The notes beneath the pieces were generated by a model. That model ran no database searches, had not been told where the DNA came from, and saw only the letters and a list, made by a program, of their open reading frames with translations. A DNA stretch of 64,000 bases from SG8-30 sp963695085 (GTDB taxonomy: Bacteria; Pseudomonadota; Gammaproteobacteria; Steroidobacterales; Steroidobacteraceae): assembly GCA_963695085.1 (NCBI GenBank), contig CAVOFV010000003.1:496001-560000 (forward strand), written 5' to 3'. Shown here piece after piece: positions 10,441 to 21,945 of this stretch. The position numbers were made by a program, and so were the translations under genes. Each line of letters starts with the position of its first letter. Within the stretch, counting starts at the first letter, position 1.

Positions 10441-13400
10441 GAGTCGTGCGCGCCCTGTGGCGACAGTGGGTCACGCATCGTCGGCTGCTGGAATGGGAGC
10501 CGGCCTCGGAAACGGCCGCACGGTCCCGCGGCATCAGGACCGTGGTCGGCAGCTACCTGCACATGTGGCTGTCGTGGACGACCGGCCTGGTCGCCCTGGC
10601 GCTGACCGGCTGGCTGCGCCCGGACGCGCTGGTCACCACAGCGCCAGTTGCCGGGCTTTGGTGCCTGGCGCCGTGGTTCGCAGCGCGGCTCGGCCGCCCG
10701 GTGCCCCGCCGTGCCGACGTGCGCCTGTCCGCGTCGGCCGCCCTGGAGCTTCGCGCACTGGCGCGCCGGACCTGGAGGTACTTCGAGCAGTTTCTCGGAC
10801 CGGACGGCCACTGGTTGCCGCCGGACAACGTGCAGACCGCGCCGGGCTTCAAGGTCGCGCACCGCACCTCGCCGACCAACATCGGGCTGGGACTGCTGGC
10901 CACGCTCAGCGCCTATGACTTCGGCTACGTAACCCGTCAGGAGCTCGTCGCACGATTGCGCAGCACGCTGCAGACGGTGGCCGGCCTGGACGGCTATCGC
11001 GGGCACCTCTACAACTGGTACGACACCCAGACGATGCGGCCGCTGGAGCCACGCTATGTCTCGACCGTGGACAGCGGCAACCTGGTCGCCGTGCTTGTCA
11101 CGCTCGAGCAGGCCTTGCTGGCGATCCGCGGCACACCGGTGTCCAGGACGCGCCTCAGGTCGGGGATCGCGGACACCCTGGCCGTCCTGGAGTACAGCCT
11201 GCGGCAGGCCGCCACGGAGGCCGGCGAGCCTGCCGCCGCACGCCTCGCCAATCGCGTGCGTGCGGCGCGGCGGACACTCGACGAGGCGCCGCCTGACTCG
11301 CAGGTCGAGCTGCGGCCGCTCACCGAGCTCGTCGCAAGCGAACTGGAGCCGGGACTGCTCGCCATGATCCAGCGTGACGAGAGCAAGGCTGGCCTGGAGC
11401 AGATCGAGGAACTGACCGGCTGGGTCCGCTGCCTTTCGACCCAGATCGATGCTGCCGGGCATGATGATGCCGGCCTGGGCGACCTCGATTTGCAGATCGA
11501 GGGGATTTGCGCCGATCTCGGCCGGATCGTTGCGGCCACCGATTTCCGCTTCCTGTTCGATTCGCGCCGCAGGTTGTTCCATGTCGGCTACAACGCCAGC
11601 GCCGGCGAGGTGGACGGCAGTCACTACGACCTGCTGGCCTCGGAGGCACGCATCGCGAGTTTTGTCGCGATCGCCAAGGGCGATGCGCCGTCAGGTCACT
11701 GGATCCACCTGGGCCGGCCGCTCAGGCGAATACGTGGCAGCAGGGCGCTGCTGTCGTGGAGCGCCACGGCATTCGAGTATTTCATGCCGCGGCTGCTGAT
11801 GAAGACGCCGGAGTCGGGGCTGCTGTTCCACAGCTGCCTCGTCGCGGTCGCTGAGCAGCAGCGCACCGTGCGCCGGCTCGGCATTCCCTGGGGCATGTCC
11901 GAGTCCGCCTACTACCAGATGGACGTCCAGGGCGAGTACCAGTACCGCGCCTTCGGCCTGCCAAAGCTGGCGCTGAGGCGCGAGCCGATCGATCGCGTGG
12001 TCATCACACCTTACGCAAGCCTGCTCGCACTGCCGTTTGACCCGGATGCGGTCCTGTCCAACCTGCGCGGACTCGTCGATCTCGGCCTCGAGGGTCCCTA
12101 CGGCCTGGCAGAAGCGGCGGACTTTGGCCACGTTTCCGGCGACCTCTCGGGACGGCCACGCATCGTGCAGGCGTTCATGACCCATCACCAGGGCATGATC
12201 CTCGTTGCGCTCGGCAACGCCGTGCACGGCGACCTCATGCTGGCGAGGTTTCACGCGGATCCACGAATCGCCAGTGTCGAGTACCTGCTGTACGAGCGGA
12301 TGCCGGACCGACCGCAGGCGCAGCCGCTGCAGGAGCCGCTGCCGGGTCGGTCACGGCGGGTCGAGGCCGTACCGAGCGCGTCCGAGTGGCCGGTCGACCC
12401 GGCGCGCCCGGCGGTCAATGTCCTGTCCAACGGCCACCTGAGGACCTTGACCTCGTCGCAGGGCGGCGGCGCGAGTTACTGGAACGACATCATGATCAAT
12501 CGCTGGCGCCCCGAGGCGGACGGCGAGTATGGCGGCGCCGTGCTTTTCTTCCGCGACCTCGACAGCGGCGAGGTGTGGTCGCTCGGCTGGGACGAACTTG
12601 GCGGCGACGTGCTGGACGTTGCATTCGGCGCCAGCCACAGCGAATTCCGGCTGCGGCGTCACGGCCTGATGGCGCGGCTCTCGATCACGATCGCGCCGGA
12701 CGGCGACCTGGAGGCGCGCCGGCTCATCATCAGCAACGACCTCGCCCGGCCTCGCCACCTGCAAATCGGCTTCCAGGCCGATCCCGTCATGGCGCGCGAG
12801 GCCGAGGACCGGCGACATCCGGCATTCAACAAGCTGTTCATCGAGAGTATCGGGTCGGCGGGACCCGCCGCACTGCTGTTCCGGCGGCGACCACGCGCCG
12901 CCGACGAGACGCCCTTGCATCTCGGCTACGCCGTCGCGGGCGGCGACCAGGTGCAGGCATCGCTGCGAAGTCATCGGGATCGCACGGCGTTCGTCGGCCG
13001 GCGCGGCAACCCGCGGCGTCCCGCGGTCTTTTCGGACGGTGGCGCTGCCATCACCGAAGGTGACGGGCCGTTCCTGGACCCGACGGCGGCATTGACCGTG
13101 ACCGTGCGGATCCCGCCCACCGCATCGCTGCAGTGCGCCTTTCTCATGGCGGTGGGCAACGATTCCAGCCAGGTCCTGGAACTGCTCGACCGGTACCGGT
13201 CGCTGGACCGCGTGGCCTGGATCTTCTCCCAGGCCCGCGATGCGGCCGAACGGGACATCCATTCGCTCGGCCTGCTGGCCGACGAGCTCAGCATGGCGAT
13301 GGGCATGGCCCGGCAGTTGCTGTGGCCCCAGTCGCATGCAAGACGGACGGCCGCGCTGCGCAGCAGCGGCACGGCCCAGGGCACCTTGTGGTCGCGAGGC

Positions 13401-16271
13401 CTGTCGGGCGACTTCCCGCTCGCGATACTGAGGTTACGCGGCCCGGAAGACCTCAGTGCGGCCGAATCACTGCTGCGATTGCATGCCCTGCTGTTCCGCC
13501 GCGGTTTCCGTTTCGACGTGGTGTTCCTGGACGAAGCGTCCTCCGGCTACAGCCAGCCGACACGCGACCAGCTCGTCAGCATCATCGACCGGTCGCGCGA
13601 GGTGCCGGGAAACCGTCAGCGCGGTCTCACCATCATCGTTCCGGCCCGCGACATCAGCCCTGCGGACCGCCACAACCTGGTCGCCGCGGCCGGCGCGTTC
13701 ATCGATCCCGAGGCGTTCGAATCGACGCAGACCCTCACCCTGTCCATGGCGCAGCGCGCGCTGCCGGAGTTCATCCCGGTCCCGTCCATCCCGCTGGAGT
13801 CGATACCGATCGAATCGGTGCCGCGCCGGCAGGACCTGCTGTTCGACAATGGTTACGGCGGCTTCACCGCCGACGGCCGCGAATACCAGGTCCACGTAGA
13901 GGCCGGTGGGCACCCGCCGATGCCCTGGGTCAATGCCATGTCGAATCCCGGCTTCGGCGCCCTGGTCAGCGAGGGCGGCCTCGGCTGCACCTGGGCCGGC
14001 AACAGCAGCGAGAACCGGCTCACGCCCTGGTACAACGACGCGGTAACCGATCGAACGGGCGAGGCCTGCTACCTGCGCGACGAGGAATCTGCGGTCGTCT
14101 GGTCGCCGACACCGCTGCCGCTGCCTGGGCCGTCGCCGTATCGCGTGTCGCATGGCGCCGGCTACAGCCGCTTCGAGCACAACAGCCACGGACTCGAGCA
14201 GGTCGTGACGGTCTTCGTGGATCCGGTCCTGCCGGTCAAGTTCGTGCGCATGTCGCTCACGAATCGCTGGCCGCGGGTGCGGCGCCTCACCGCCACCCTG
14301 GCGCTGGAGTGGGTGCTGGGGAACGACCGGGGCCAGACAGGCTCCTGGCTCGCGACCGCACAGGACAATGACGGCCGGGTGCTGACCGTGCGCAACGCCT
14401 TCGACCGGGTGCACCCGGACCAGACTGCGTTCCTCACGGCGACCCGGCCGCCGCACGGCGTATCCGCCAACCGCGGCGACTTTCTCGGACGGACCCGCGA
14501 TTCGCGCCAGGTTCCTGCCGCGTTGCGGCTGGTATGGCCCGGCAGCAGGACGGCGAGCGGCGGCGATCCCTGCGCTGCATACCAGGCGCATCTTGCGATC
14601 GGCCAGGACGAGACGACCGAGGTGACGTTCGTCATTGGCATGGGCGCGACACGCGACGAGGCGCTCGAACTGGCCCGGTCGCACCTGGAAGACGCGGCGA
14701 TCGAGCGGAGCTGGCTTGCGCTGCGACAGCACTGGGACCGCCTGCTCGGTTCGCTGCAGGTCGAAACGCCGGACCCGGCGTGGAACCTGCTGGCCAACCG
14801 CTGGCTCCTGTACCAGAGCCTCAGCTGTCGCCTGTGGGGACGCAGCGGTTTCTACCAGCCCGGCGGCGCGTACGGTTTTCGGGACCAGCTGCAGGATTCG
14901 CTGGCGCTGCTGCACGTCGAGCCCGGCGTCGCACGGGACCAACTGCTGCAGGCGGCGTCGGTGCAGTTCCCGGAGGGTGACGTGCTGCACTGGTGGCACA
15001 CGTCGCCGGTGCGCGGAGTGCGCAGCAGGTGCTCGGACGATCTGCTCTGGCTGCCGTTCGCGGCCGCCGCCTATGTTCGCGGAACGGCTGATGCGGGCGT
15101 GCTGGACGCGCGTGTCCCGTATCTCGCCGGCGAGCCGCTGAAGGTCTCGGAGCTGGAACGGTACGCGGAGTTCACGCCAGGCTGGCTGGACGAAACGCTC
15201 TACGATCACTGCTGCCGCGCCATCGAGGCCCGCATGACCACCGGCGATCACGGCCTGCCGCCGATCGGCACCGGCGACTGGAACGACGGCCTCAATCGCG
15301 TCGGCCTGCGCGGACAGGGCGAGAGCGTGTGGATGGCCTGGTTTGCGATCCGTGTCTGCCGCGACTTCGCGCCATTGTGCCGGCAACGCGGCGAAGAAGA
15401 ACGCGGCGCGCGCTACGAGCAATTCGCCATGCGCCTGGCCGAAGCGGCCAACAGCCGGTCCTGGGACGGGCACTGGTTCCTGCGCGGCTACTATGACGAT
15501 GGCACGCCGCTCGGCGGCCACGCGAGCCGGGACTGTCAGATCGATCTCAACGCCCAGACCTGGGCGGTACTTGCCGACGCCGCACCCAGGGATCGGCTGG
15601 TAGCCGCCATGCAATCCGTGCTGGGCCGGCTCGCGGAACCGCAGTCCAAGGTCCTGCGGCTGCTGGCGCCGCCGTTCGATCGCGGCGACCGCGACCCCGG
15701 GTACATCCAGGGCTATCCACCGGGCGTGCGGGAGAACGGAGCGCAGTACAACCACGCGGCCACCTGGGCCGTGTGGGCCGCGGCCGACCTGGGCTGGCCG
15801 GCCGAGGCCCGCGAATGGTTCGACTGGATCAACCCCATAGCGCGCTCCGCGACCGCGGCCGACGCGGACCACTATGCGCTGGAGCCGTACGCCGTCGCCG
15901 GAGACATCTGTTACGCCGGCGCGCTCGCGGGCCGCGGCGGCTGGAGCTGGTATACGGGCGCGGCACCGTGGCTGTACCGCGTACTCACCGAGCGCCTGCT
16001 CGGCATCGAGCGGCGCGGCAACCGGCTCCGCGTGCGGCCCTGCCTGCCCGACGACTGGCCAGGCTATCGCGCCATCCTGCGGATCGGCGCGAGCCGGTAC
16101 ACGGTGCAGGTCCAGTTGCAGCCTGGCCAACACGACCAGCCCTGTGTCGTTGAACTGGACGGAAAGTTGCAGGCGGGCGAGTGGCTCGAACTTGTGGACG
16201 ACGACGCGGAGCATCAGGCCGTATTCAGGCCTGCGGCAACCGCGCAGCCCGCGCAATCCCGCGAGCCCTGA
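10441..16271 (+). CDS. ndvB: Cyclic beta-1,2-glucan synthase, C-terminal GH94 half (after frameshift)
   Basis: Continuation of the same enzyme. It starts inside the membrane block (YLHMWLSWTTGLVALALTGW at about 10552-10614) and then carries a glucoamylase-like domain, two GT36-associated beta-sandwich regions and a GH94 phosphorylase-type module. The GH94 core includes TGDWNDGLNRVG (about 15270-15303; the DWND aspartate is the family catalytic acid) and YIQGYPPGVRENGAQYNHAA near 15700. In NdvB the GH94 part controls chain length by phosphorolysis. The open frame extends back to 10371, but residues before about 10440 do not match the family. Whether the gene is truly broken or has a base-calling error cannot be settled here. 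Confidence 0.82.
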
Positions 16272-16332
16272 CCGCGGCCAGGCGTGGCAACCGCCACCCG
16301 GCCTGAGGCGGATCCGGTATCCGGGACATCGT

Positions 16333-16367
16333 CAAAGAAAAAGGGCCAGGAGCAATCTCCTGGCCCT
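16333..16367 (-). terminator. Rho-independent terminator of the TonB-dependent receptor gene
   Basis: An 11-bp perfect inverted repeat (16342-16352 with 16357-16367, loop CAAT) reads on the minus strand as a GC-rich hairpin followed by TTTTTCTTT. It lies 24 bp after the receptor stop codon. The glucan synthase gene converges from the other side, but the T-tract supports only minus-strand termination. Confidence 0.85.
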
Positions 16368-16391
16368 CGAGTCGATCGATCCGGGTCGACC

Positions 16392-18602
16392 CTAGAAGTT
16401 CTTCGTAAATCGCAAGCCGAACTCGCTGGCATCGTTGCTCAGCATGACCAGCACGTAGTCGGCCGTGTTGAGGCGGGCGTTGTCGTAGCGCTCGTCCGTG
16501 ACGTTGCGGCCGTATGCCGCCAGCGTCCAGCTGCCGCCCGACGGCTGGTAGCTGATGTCGAAGTTGATCAGGCTGCGGCTGTCGATGAAGGTGAACCTGC
16601 CCGGATCGGAGCTGGGCTCGCCGTACATCTTGTCGCGGAACGACCAGTCTGCGCGGAGCGTCACATCACCACCAGCGGTTGGAATCGTGAATTCCGGGCT
16701 GACGGACGCCGTGAGTTCAGGCGTCAGTGGCGCCACCGCGGCCGGGTTCGGGTCCTTCACCTCGGCGTCGATATAACCCAGCGTCGTGTGCAGCCGGAAG
16801 TTGTCGGTCACGACCCAGGTGCTCTCCCACTCGATGCCGCGTGAAGTCTGGTCGACGATGATGCTCTGCGTGTTGAACCCGCCGCCCGACGTCGTGCTGA
16901 CCTGATACGGCAGGTCCGAGTAGTCCGTATTGAAGAAGGCGATGCTCATCTGCAGGTTTTCGAAGGGCTGTCCCTTCAGGCCTATCTCGTAGTTGAGCGC
17001 AGTGACGTTGTCATTGGCCACAAAGCAGTTCGGCCTGCTGAGCGTCAGGTTGCCGAAGTTGAAGGAGCCGATCAGGCAGTACGGGCGCGCCGGATACTGG
17101 CCGGACTGGTAGCCGCTCTGGACCGTGCCATAGAGGGTCATCCGGTCGTTGAACCTGTACGAACCCGACACATCCCAACTGGTCTCTGACCAGCTGCGGC
17201 TGTTGGATTCCTCGATCAGCTCGAACAGCACGGTTTCCGCCGACTTGTCGTCCTTGGTATGCCGCACGCCGGCCGCGAGCCGGAACTGGTCCGTGAAGGC
17301 GTAGCCGACGTTCGCGTAGATCGCGTCGCTGTCCACTTTCTGCTTCAGGAAGAAATCGCCGCCGGGGCCGCCGTTGAAGGTCGTGTCGTCCTGGAAGTTG
17401 TGTCCTTTTTCCTCGAAGTGATACAGGCCGGCCACGTAGTCGAAAGCGCCCTGCGTGCCGGTCAGTTGCAGCTCGAAGGACTGCTGATCGGCTTCGCCAG
17501 TCTCCGGGAATGAGAGGAAATCATCGAAGAAGCTGTCGTCATCGAGCCCGGACCTGTATTCCGAGTGGCGGTCGCTCGCCAGCAGCCTCAGGTTCATGCT
17601 GTCCGAGATCTTGTAGTCCACGGTCAAGGACACGCCGCGCGCCTCGTTCGTCACCGAGACCTGGTTCGCCTGGCCGGTATTGTTGTCGTAATGATTGCTG
17701 GCCGTGTCCGAATTGCGGTAGCCCGCATTGTAGACGGCGCCGTTGGTGGGACAGGCCGCCGGAATGGCTGCGGTGGCGCGGCAGGAGGCGCCAAGCTCAT
17801 CGATCAGCGTGTAGTACGGCCGCAACCCGTTGTCGCCGTTGTTGCCGTCCGCGGTCAGCAGGAAGGACAGCCGGTCGTTCGGTGTCCACAGCATCGCGAC
17901 GCGACCGGAAATGTCCTGCAGCTCGCCGACCTCTTTCCTCGGGATATTGAGCATCCGGAACGTGCCCAGCCCGTCACGGCGCTGGAACGCGCCGGTCAGC
18001 GACAGGGCGAACTGGTCGGACAGGCGCATGTCCGTGTACAACTCGCCGTTCAGCCGTCCGCGGTTTCCGGCCGTCAATGACACCTTGCCGCCTTCCTCAT
18101 CGCCCGGCCTGCGCGTGATGATGTTGATCGCGCCGCCGATCGAGTTGCGCCCGTACAGCGTGCCCTGCGGCCCGCGCAGGACCTCGACGCGCTCGATATT
18201 GGCGAGACTCCAGTTCTGGCCCACCTGGCGGCCCAGATAGATGCCATCCACGTACACGCCGACACCCGGGTCGGTGGTGATCAGGTGGTCCTGCAGGCCG
18301 ATGCCGCGGATGAAGGGATTGGCCGACGACGTATGACCGGCGGAGAAGCCGGTGACGTTGAGGTTTGGCACGAACTTGCCGATGTCGGTCAGGTCCGAGA
18401 TGCCCTGCTTCTCGATGGCCGCCGCCGAGAAGGCGCTGATCGCCACCGGCACTTCGTAGATGTCCTGCGCGCGTTTCTGCGCGGTGACGATGACTTCCTC
18501 GAAGACCGGCCTGGCGACTTCCTGCGCCAGCGCGACATGACCGATACCCGTCACGGCGGCAGGCATCGCCAGCATGAGGATCGTCAGTTGTTTCGTTCTC
18601 AT
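16392..18602 (-). CDS. TonB-dependent outer-membrane receptor
   Basis: A 736-residue outer-membrane active transporter. It has a Sec signal peptide ending near residue 26 (VALAQE), a TonB-box/plug start FEEVIVTAQKRAQD, plug motifs NPFIRGIGLQDHL, GVYVDGIYLGR, VEVLRGPQGTLYGRNSIGGA and INIITRRP, a long barrel, and C-terminal LRFTKNF ending in the expected phenylalanine. The start is supported by GGGGGA about 8 nt upstream. The plug type is common in receptors of gammaproteobacteria and sphingomonads with varied substrates. No transport or regulator partner lies beside it, so the ligand is unknown. A good terminator follows. Confidence 0.92.
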   Translation of the reverse strand: MRTKQLTILMLAMPAAVTGIGHVALAQEVARPVFEEVIVTAQKRAQDIYEVPVAISAFSAAAIEKQGISDLTDIGKFVPNLNVTGFSAGHTSSANPFIRGIGLQDHLITTDPGVGVYVDGIYLGRQVGQNWSLANIERVEVLRGPQGTLYGRNSIGGAINIITRRPGDEEGGKVSLTAGNRGRLNGELYTDMRLSDQFALSLTGAFQRRDGLGTFRMLNIPRKEVGELQDISGRVAMLWTPNDRLSFLLTADGNNGDNGLRPYYTLIDELGASCRATAAIPAACPTNGAVYNAGYRNSDTASNHYDNNTGQANQVSVTNEARGVSLTVDYKISDSMNLRLLASDRHSEYRSGLDDDSFFDDFLSFPETGEADQQSFELQLTGTQGAFDYVAGLYHFEEKGHNFQDDTTFNGGPGGDFFLKQKVDSDAIYANVGYAFTDQFRLAAGVRHTKDDKSAETVLFELIEESNSRSWSETSWDVSGSYRFNDRMTLYGTVQSGYQSGQYPARPYCLIGSFNFGNLTLSRPNCFVANDNVTALNYEIGLKGQPFENLQMSIAFFNTDYSDLPYQVSTTSGGGFNTQSIIVDQTSRGIEWESTWVVTDNFRLHTTLGYIDAEVKDPNPAAVAPLTPELTASVSPEFTIPTAGGDVTLRADWSFRDKMYGEPSSDPGRFTFIDSRSLINFDISYQPSGGSWTLAAYGRNVTDERYDNARLNTADYVLVMLSNDASEFGLRFTKNF

Positions 18603-19071
18603 CAGAGTCCCCCGGTTATTTTGAATCGTTGGCCACGTCTGCCCACGCCATTTCTGGCCAGGCCACGCGACGCGTGCGGCCGATGATAATCCACTTGCGG
18701 GTCGCCGGTGGACTGCACTCCGAAGTGTCGACGACGCCTGCCTCGCGGACGTGGCCGGTTGCCAGATCGCGGCACCGGCTCCCGGTCATCGGCCGGGTCA
18801 CGCAAGTCAAGCGTCGTCAACAGCTTAGCCAGCGTACCTGCCAGCGCTTCTCGCACCCGCATCGGACCCGGCTGCTGTCAGACTGGCACCGGCATCGGCA
18901 CCGCTGCCCACCGCCTGCGGGATGAAAGGCCCATTGAGCGTTGCCGGTGATTGAGGCGCCGGCCGTTCGGCCTGCACCGGCACGGTTGACCACAGCCTGG
19001 AACCACAAATCCGGCCGTGTTCGGCCTAGAATGCGGCGCAACAACGGGAATCTGGATACGCCAGGATGACC
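18603..19071. other. Intergenic region between two divergent genes
   Basis: 469 bp separating the receptor (minus) from the transaminase (plus); it must hold both promoters. I see GGCCG-TT-CGGCC at 18961-18972 and a related GGCCG-TGTT-CGGCC around 19013-19026, close to the transaminase start, which could be operator half-sites but are short. No gene or convincing -35/-10 pair was found. Confidence 0.5.
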
Positions 19072-20388
19072 ATGACCCAGCAGCAGCTCGACGCCTACTG
19101 GATGCCGTTCACGGCAAACCGCGACTTCAAGAAGAAGCCGCGGATCATCACCGGCGCTTCCGGGCATTACTACACGACCGCCGACGGCCGCGAGGTTTAC
19201 GACTCGTTTTCCGGCCTGTGGACCTGCGGGCTGGGCCATTGCCACCCGAAGATCGTCGCCGCCGTGCAGGCGCAGGTCGCCCGGCTGGACTATTGCATGG
19301 GCTTTCAGGCCGGCAGCGACGTGGCCTTCCGGCTCGCCGAAAAGCTGGTCGCGATGGCCCCGCAGGGCATGGGACATTGCTTCTTCACCAATTCGGGGTC
19401 CGAGTCGGTGGACAGCGCGCTCAAGATCGCGCTGGCCTATCACCGGGTCCGCGGCGAAGCCAGCCGTACCAGGCTGCTCGGTCGCGAGCGCGGCTACCAC
19501 GGCGTCAACTTTGGCGGCCTCTCGGTCGGCGGCATCGCGGGCAACCGCAAGATGTTCAGCGCCAGCATGATCCCGGGCGTCGATCACATCCGGCACACCT
19601 ACGACCTCAAGCACAGCGCATTCGTGCGCGGCCAGCCAGCCTGGGGCGCGCATCTCGCCGAGGACCTGGAACGACTGGTGGCGCTGCACGACGCCAGCAA
19701 TATCGCCGCGCTGATCGTCGAGCCGGTGGCCGGCTCCACCGGCATCCTGCCGCCGCCGGCCGGCTACCTCGAGCGGCTGCGCGAAATCTGCACGAAACAC
19801 GGGATCCTGCTCATATTCGACGAGGTCATCACCGCCTTCGGCCGGATCGGCGAGGCCTTCGGCGCCCAGCGCTTCGGCGTCACGCCGGACATCATCACGA
19901 CCGCCAAGGGCCTGACCAATGGCGTCATCCCGATGGGTGCGGTCATCGTGCGCGACGAGGTCCACGATGCCTTCATGCAGGGGCCCGAACAGGCGATCGA
20001 ACTGTTCCACGGCTACACCTATTCGGGCCACCCGGTCGCGGCGGCCGCCGGTCTCGCGGCGCTCGAGATCTATCCCGACGAGGGCATCTTCCAGCAGGCG
20101 CGAGGCCTGGAAAAGCGCTTTGAGGACGCACTGCACTCGTTCGCGGGCCACAAGCATGTAACGGACGTGCGCAATTTCGGGCTGATGGGCGCCATCGAGA
20201 TGGCACCGCGGCCGGGCGCGCCCGGAGCGCGCGGCATGGAGGCGCACAAGCGCTGCTTCTGGGACGAGGACCTCGTCGTGCGGCACGGCATGGACACGCT
20301 GCAGTTTGCACCGTTCCTGAACTCGCGCCCCGGGGACATCGACATGACGTTCGAGAAAGTCCGGCGCGTACTCGACGGGATTGACTAG
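19072..20388 (+). CDS. Omega-amino acid:pyruvate (beta-alanine) aminotransferase, class III
   Basis: PLP enzyme predicted to convert beta-alanine plus pyruvate to malonate semialdehyde plus alanine. The 438-residue protein has YWMPFTANRDFKKKPRI at the N-terminus, CFFTNSGSESVDSALK, the cofactor aspartate D250 in LLIFDEVITAFGR and the Schiff-base lysine K279 in TTAKGLTNGVIPMG. Start 19072 is preferred over the in-frame ATG at 19066 because AGGA lies 5 nt before it. MmsA follows 9 bp later. Across from them lie the genes that make beta-alanine from pyrimidines, so this transaminase most likely completes that route; other omega-amino acids remain possible. Confidence 0.87.
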   Translation: MTQQQLDAYWMPFTANRDFKKKPRIITGASGHYYTTADGREVYDSFSGLWTCGLGHCHPKIVAAVQAQVARLDYCMGFQAGSDVAFRLAEKLVAMAPQGMGHCFFTNSGSESVDSALKIALAYHRVRGEASRTRLLGRERGYHGVNFGGLSVGGIAGNRKMFSASMIPGVDHIRHTYDLKHSAFVRGQPAWGAHLAEDLERLVALHDASNIAALIVEPVAGSTGILPPPAGYLERLREICTKHGILLIFDEVITAFGRIGEAFGAQRFGVTPDIITTAKGLTNGVIPMGAVIVRDEVHDAFMQGPEQAIELFHGYTYSGHPVAAAAGLAALEIYPDEGIFQQARGLEKRFEDALHSFAGHKHVTDVRNFGLMGAIEMAPRPGAPGARGMEAHKRCFWDEDLVVRHGMDTLQFAPFLNSRPGDIDMTFEKVRRVLDGID

Positions 20389-20397
20389 GACATCGAC

Positions 20398-21927
20398 ATG
20401 ACCGCGCAACCGGCACGTGCAGCCAAGGCCGCAGACACCGTCGGCCACTACATCAACGGCCGGCTGGTCGCGGACAACGCGCGCACGCTGCCCGTGACCA
20501 ACCCCGCGACCGGCCAGGTCATCCGGCAAGTGGCCATGGCTTCCGGCGCGACGGTGGGCGACGCCATTGCGGCGGCCGCAGCGGCCTTCCCGGCCTGGCG
20601 CGATACGCCACCCCTGAAGCGCGCGCGCATCATGTTCCGGTACCGCGAACTGCTGGAACAGCACGCGAAGGACGTCGTCGCGCTGCTGACGGCCGAGCAC
20701 GGCAAGGTGCTGGACGATGCCATGGGCGAGTTCATCCGCGGCATGGAAGTCGTCGAATACGCCTGCGGCGCCCCCGAACTGCTGAAGGGCGAGCACGCGC
20801 GCAATGTCGGTCCCGGCATCGACAGCTGGTCCGAGCTGCAGCCGCTGGGCGTCGTCGCCGGCATCACGCCATTCAATTTCCCGGCGATGGTCCCGATGTG
20901 GATGTATCCGATGGCGATCGTGTGCGGCAACACCTTCGTGCTGAAGCCGTCGGAAAAAGACCCGAGCGCACCGCTTCTTTGCGCGCAACTGCTGACCGAG
21001 GCCGGCCTGCCGGACGGCGTCATGAACGTCGTCAACGGCGACAAGGAGGCGGTCGACACGCTGTTGCACGACGCGCGGGTCGAGGCGGTCAGTTTCGTGG
21101 GCTCCACGCCGGTGGCCGAGTACATCTACCGGACCGGCACCCACAACGGCAAGCGCGTGCAGGCGCTGGGCGGCGCCAAGAATCATGCCGTCGTGATGCC
21201 GGACGCCGACATCGACAATGCGGTCAGTGCGCTGATGGGGGCCGCCTACGGGTCCTGCGGCGAGCGCTGCATGGCCATTTCGGTCGTCGTCTGCGTCGGC
21301 GACAAGACCGCCGATGCCATCGTGGGTGGCCTTGCACAACGCATCGCCGCGCTCAGGATCGGCGACGGCGCCGAGCCGGGCAACGACATGGGACCGCTGG
21401 TCACGCGCGAGCATTTCGAGCGCGTCAGGTCGTACGTCGACCTTGGCGTAAAGGAAGGGGCCGAGCTGGTGACCGACGGCCGCGGACTCAAGGTCGCCGG
21501 CCGCGACCAGGGCTTCTTCCTGGGCGCCTGCCTGTTCGACCGGGTCCGGTCCGACATGCGCATCTACAACGAGGAGATCTTCGGGCCGGTGCTGTGCGTG
21601 GTGCGCGTCGGCTCGCAGGAAGAGGCGATGCAGCTGATCGACGCCCACGAATACGGCAATGGCACCTGCATCTTCACGCGCGACGGCGAGGCCGCCCGCT
21701 ACTTCACGGACAACATCCGGGTCGGCATGGTGGGCGTCAACGTGCCGCTGCCGGTGCCGGTGGCCTGCCACAGCTTTGGCGGCTGGAAACGGTCGCTGTT
21801 CGGCGACCTGTACGCCTACGGTCCCGACAGCGTGCGCTTCTACACGCGGCGCAAGACCGTCACGCAGCGCTGGCCGAAGGGCGGCGTGCGCGAGAAGGCG
21901 CAGTTCTCGTTTCCCAGGAACGACTGA
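20398..21927 (+). CDS. mmsA: (Methyl)malonate-semialdehyde dehydrogenase, CoA-acylating
   Basis: NAD- and CoA-dependent aldehyde dehydrogenase of 509 residues. Family features: VGHYINGRLVAD start, GITPFNFPAMVPMWMYPMA, VLKPSEKDPSAP, VSFVGSTPVAEYIY, GAKNHAVVMPDAD and the catalytic cysteine in GSCGERCMAIS, with the nearby arginine typical of MmsA. In this setting it would convert malonate semialdehyde from the preceding transaminase into acetyl-CoA and CO2. The gene starts 9 bp after the transaminase stop and ends 18 bp from the convergent cytosine deaminase, with no visible terminator between. Confidence 0.92.
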   Translation: MTAQPARAAKAADTVGHYINGRLVADNARTLPVTNPATGQVIRQVAMASGATVGDAIAAAAAAFPAWRDTPPLKRARIMFRYRELLEQHAKDVVALLTAEHGKVLDDAMGEFIRGMEVVEYACGAPELLKGEHARNVGPGIDSWSELQPLGVVAGITPFNFPAMVPMWMYPMAIVCGNTFVLKPSEKDPSAPLLCAQLLTEAGLPDGVMNVVNGDKEAVDTLLHDARVEAVSFVGSTPVAEYIYRTGTHNGKRVQALGGAKNHAVVMPDADIDNAVSALMGAAYGSCGERCMAISVVVCVGDKTADAIVGGLAQRIAALRIGDGAEPGNDMGPLVTREHFERVRSYVDLGVKEGAELVTDGRGLKVAGRDQGFFLGACLFDRVRSDMRIYNEEIFGPVLCVVRVGSQEEAMQLIDAHEYGNGTCIFTRDGEAARYFTDNIRVGMVGVNVPLPVPVACHSFGGWKRSLFGDLYAYGPDSVRFYTRRKTVTQRWPKGGVREKAQFSFPRND

Positions 21928-21945
21928 GGTCCGGGCGGCGCCGGC

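Noticed and set aside
13467..16256. Open frame of 929 codons antisense to the glucan synthase
   Set aside because: Composition is typical of the antisense of a high-GC gene and the sense strand shows GH94 motifs throughout.
18961..19026. Two GGCCG...CGGCC palindromes before the transaminase gene as an operator pair
   Set aside because: Five-base arms are common by chance at this GC content and spacing shows no helical phasing I can defend; mentioned only as part of the intergenic note.
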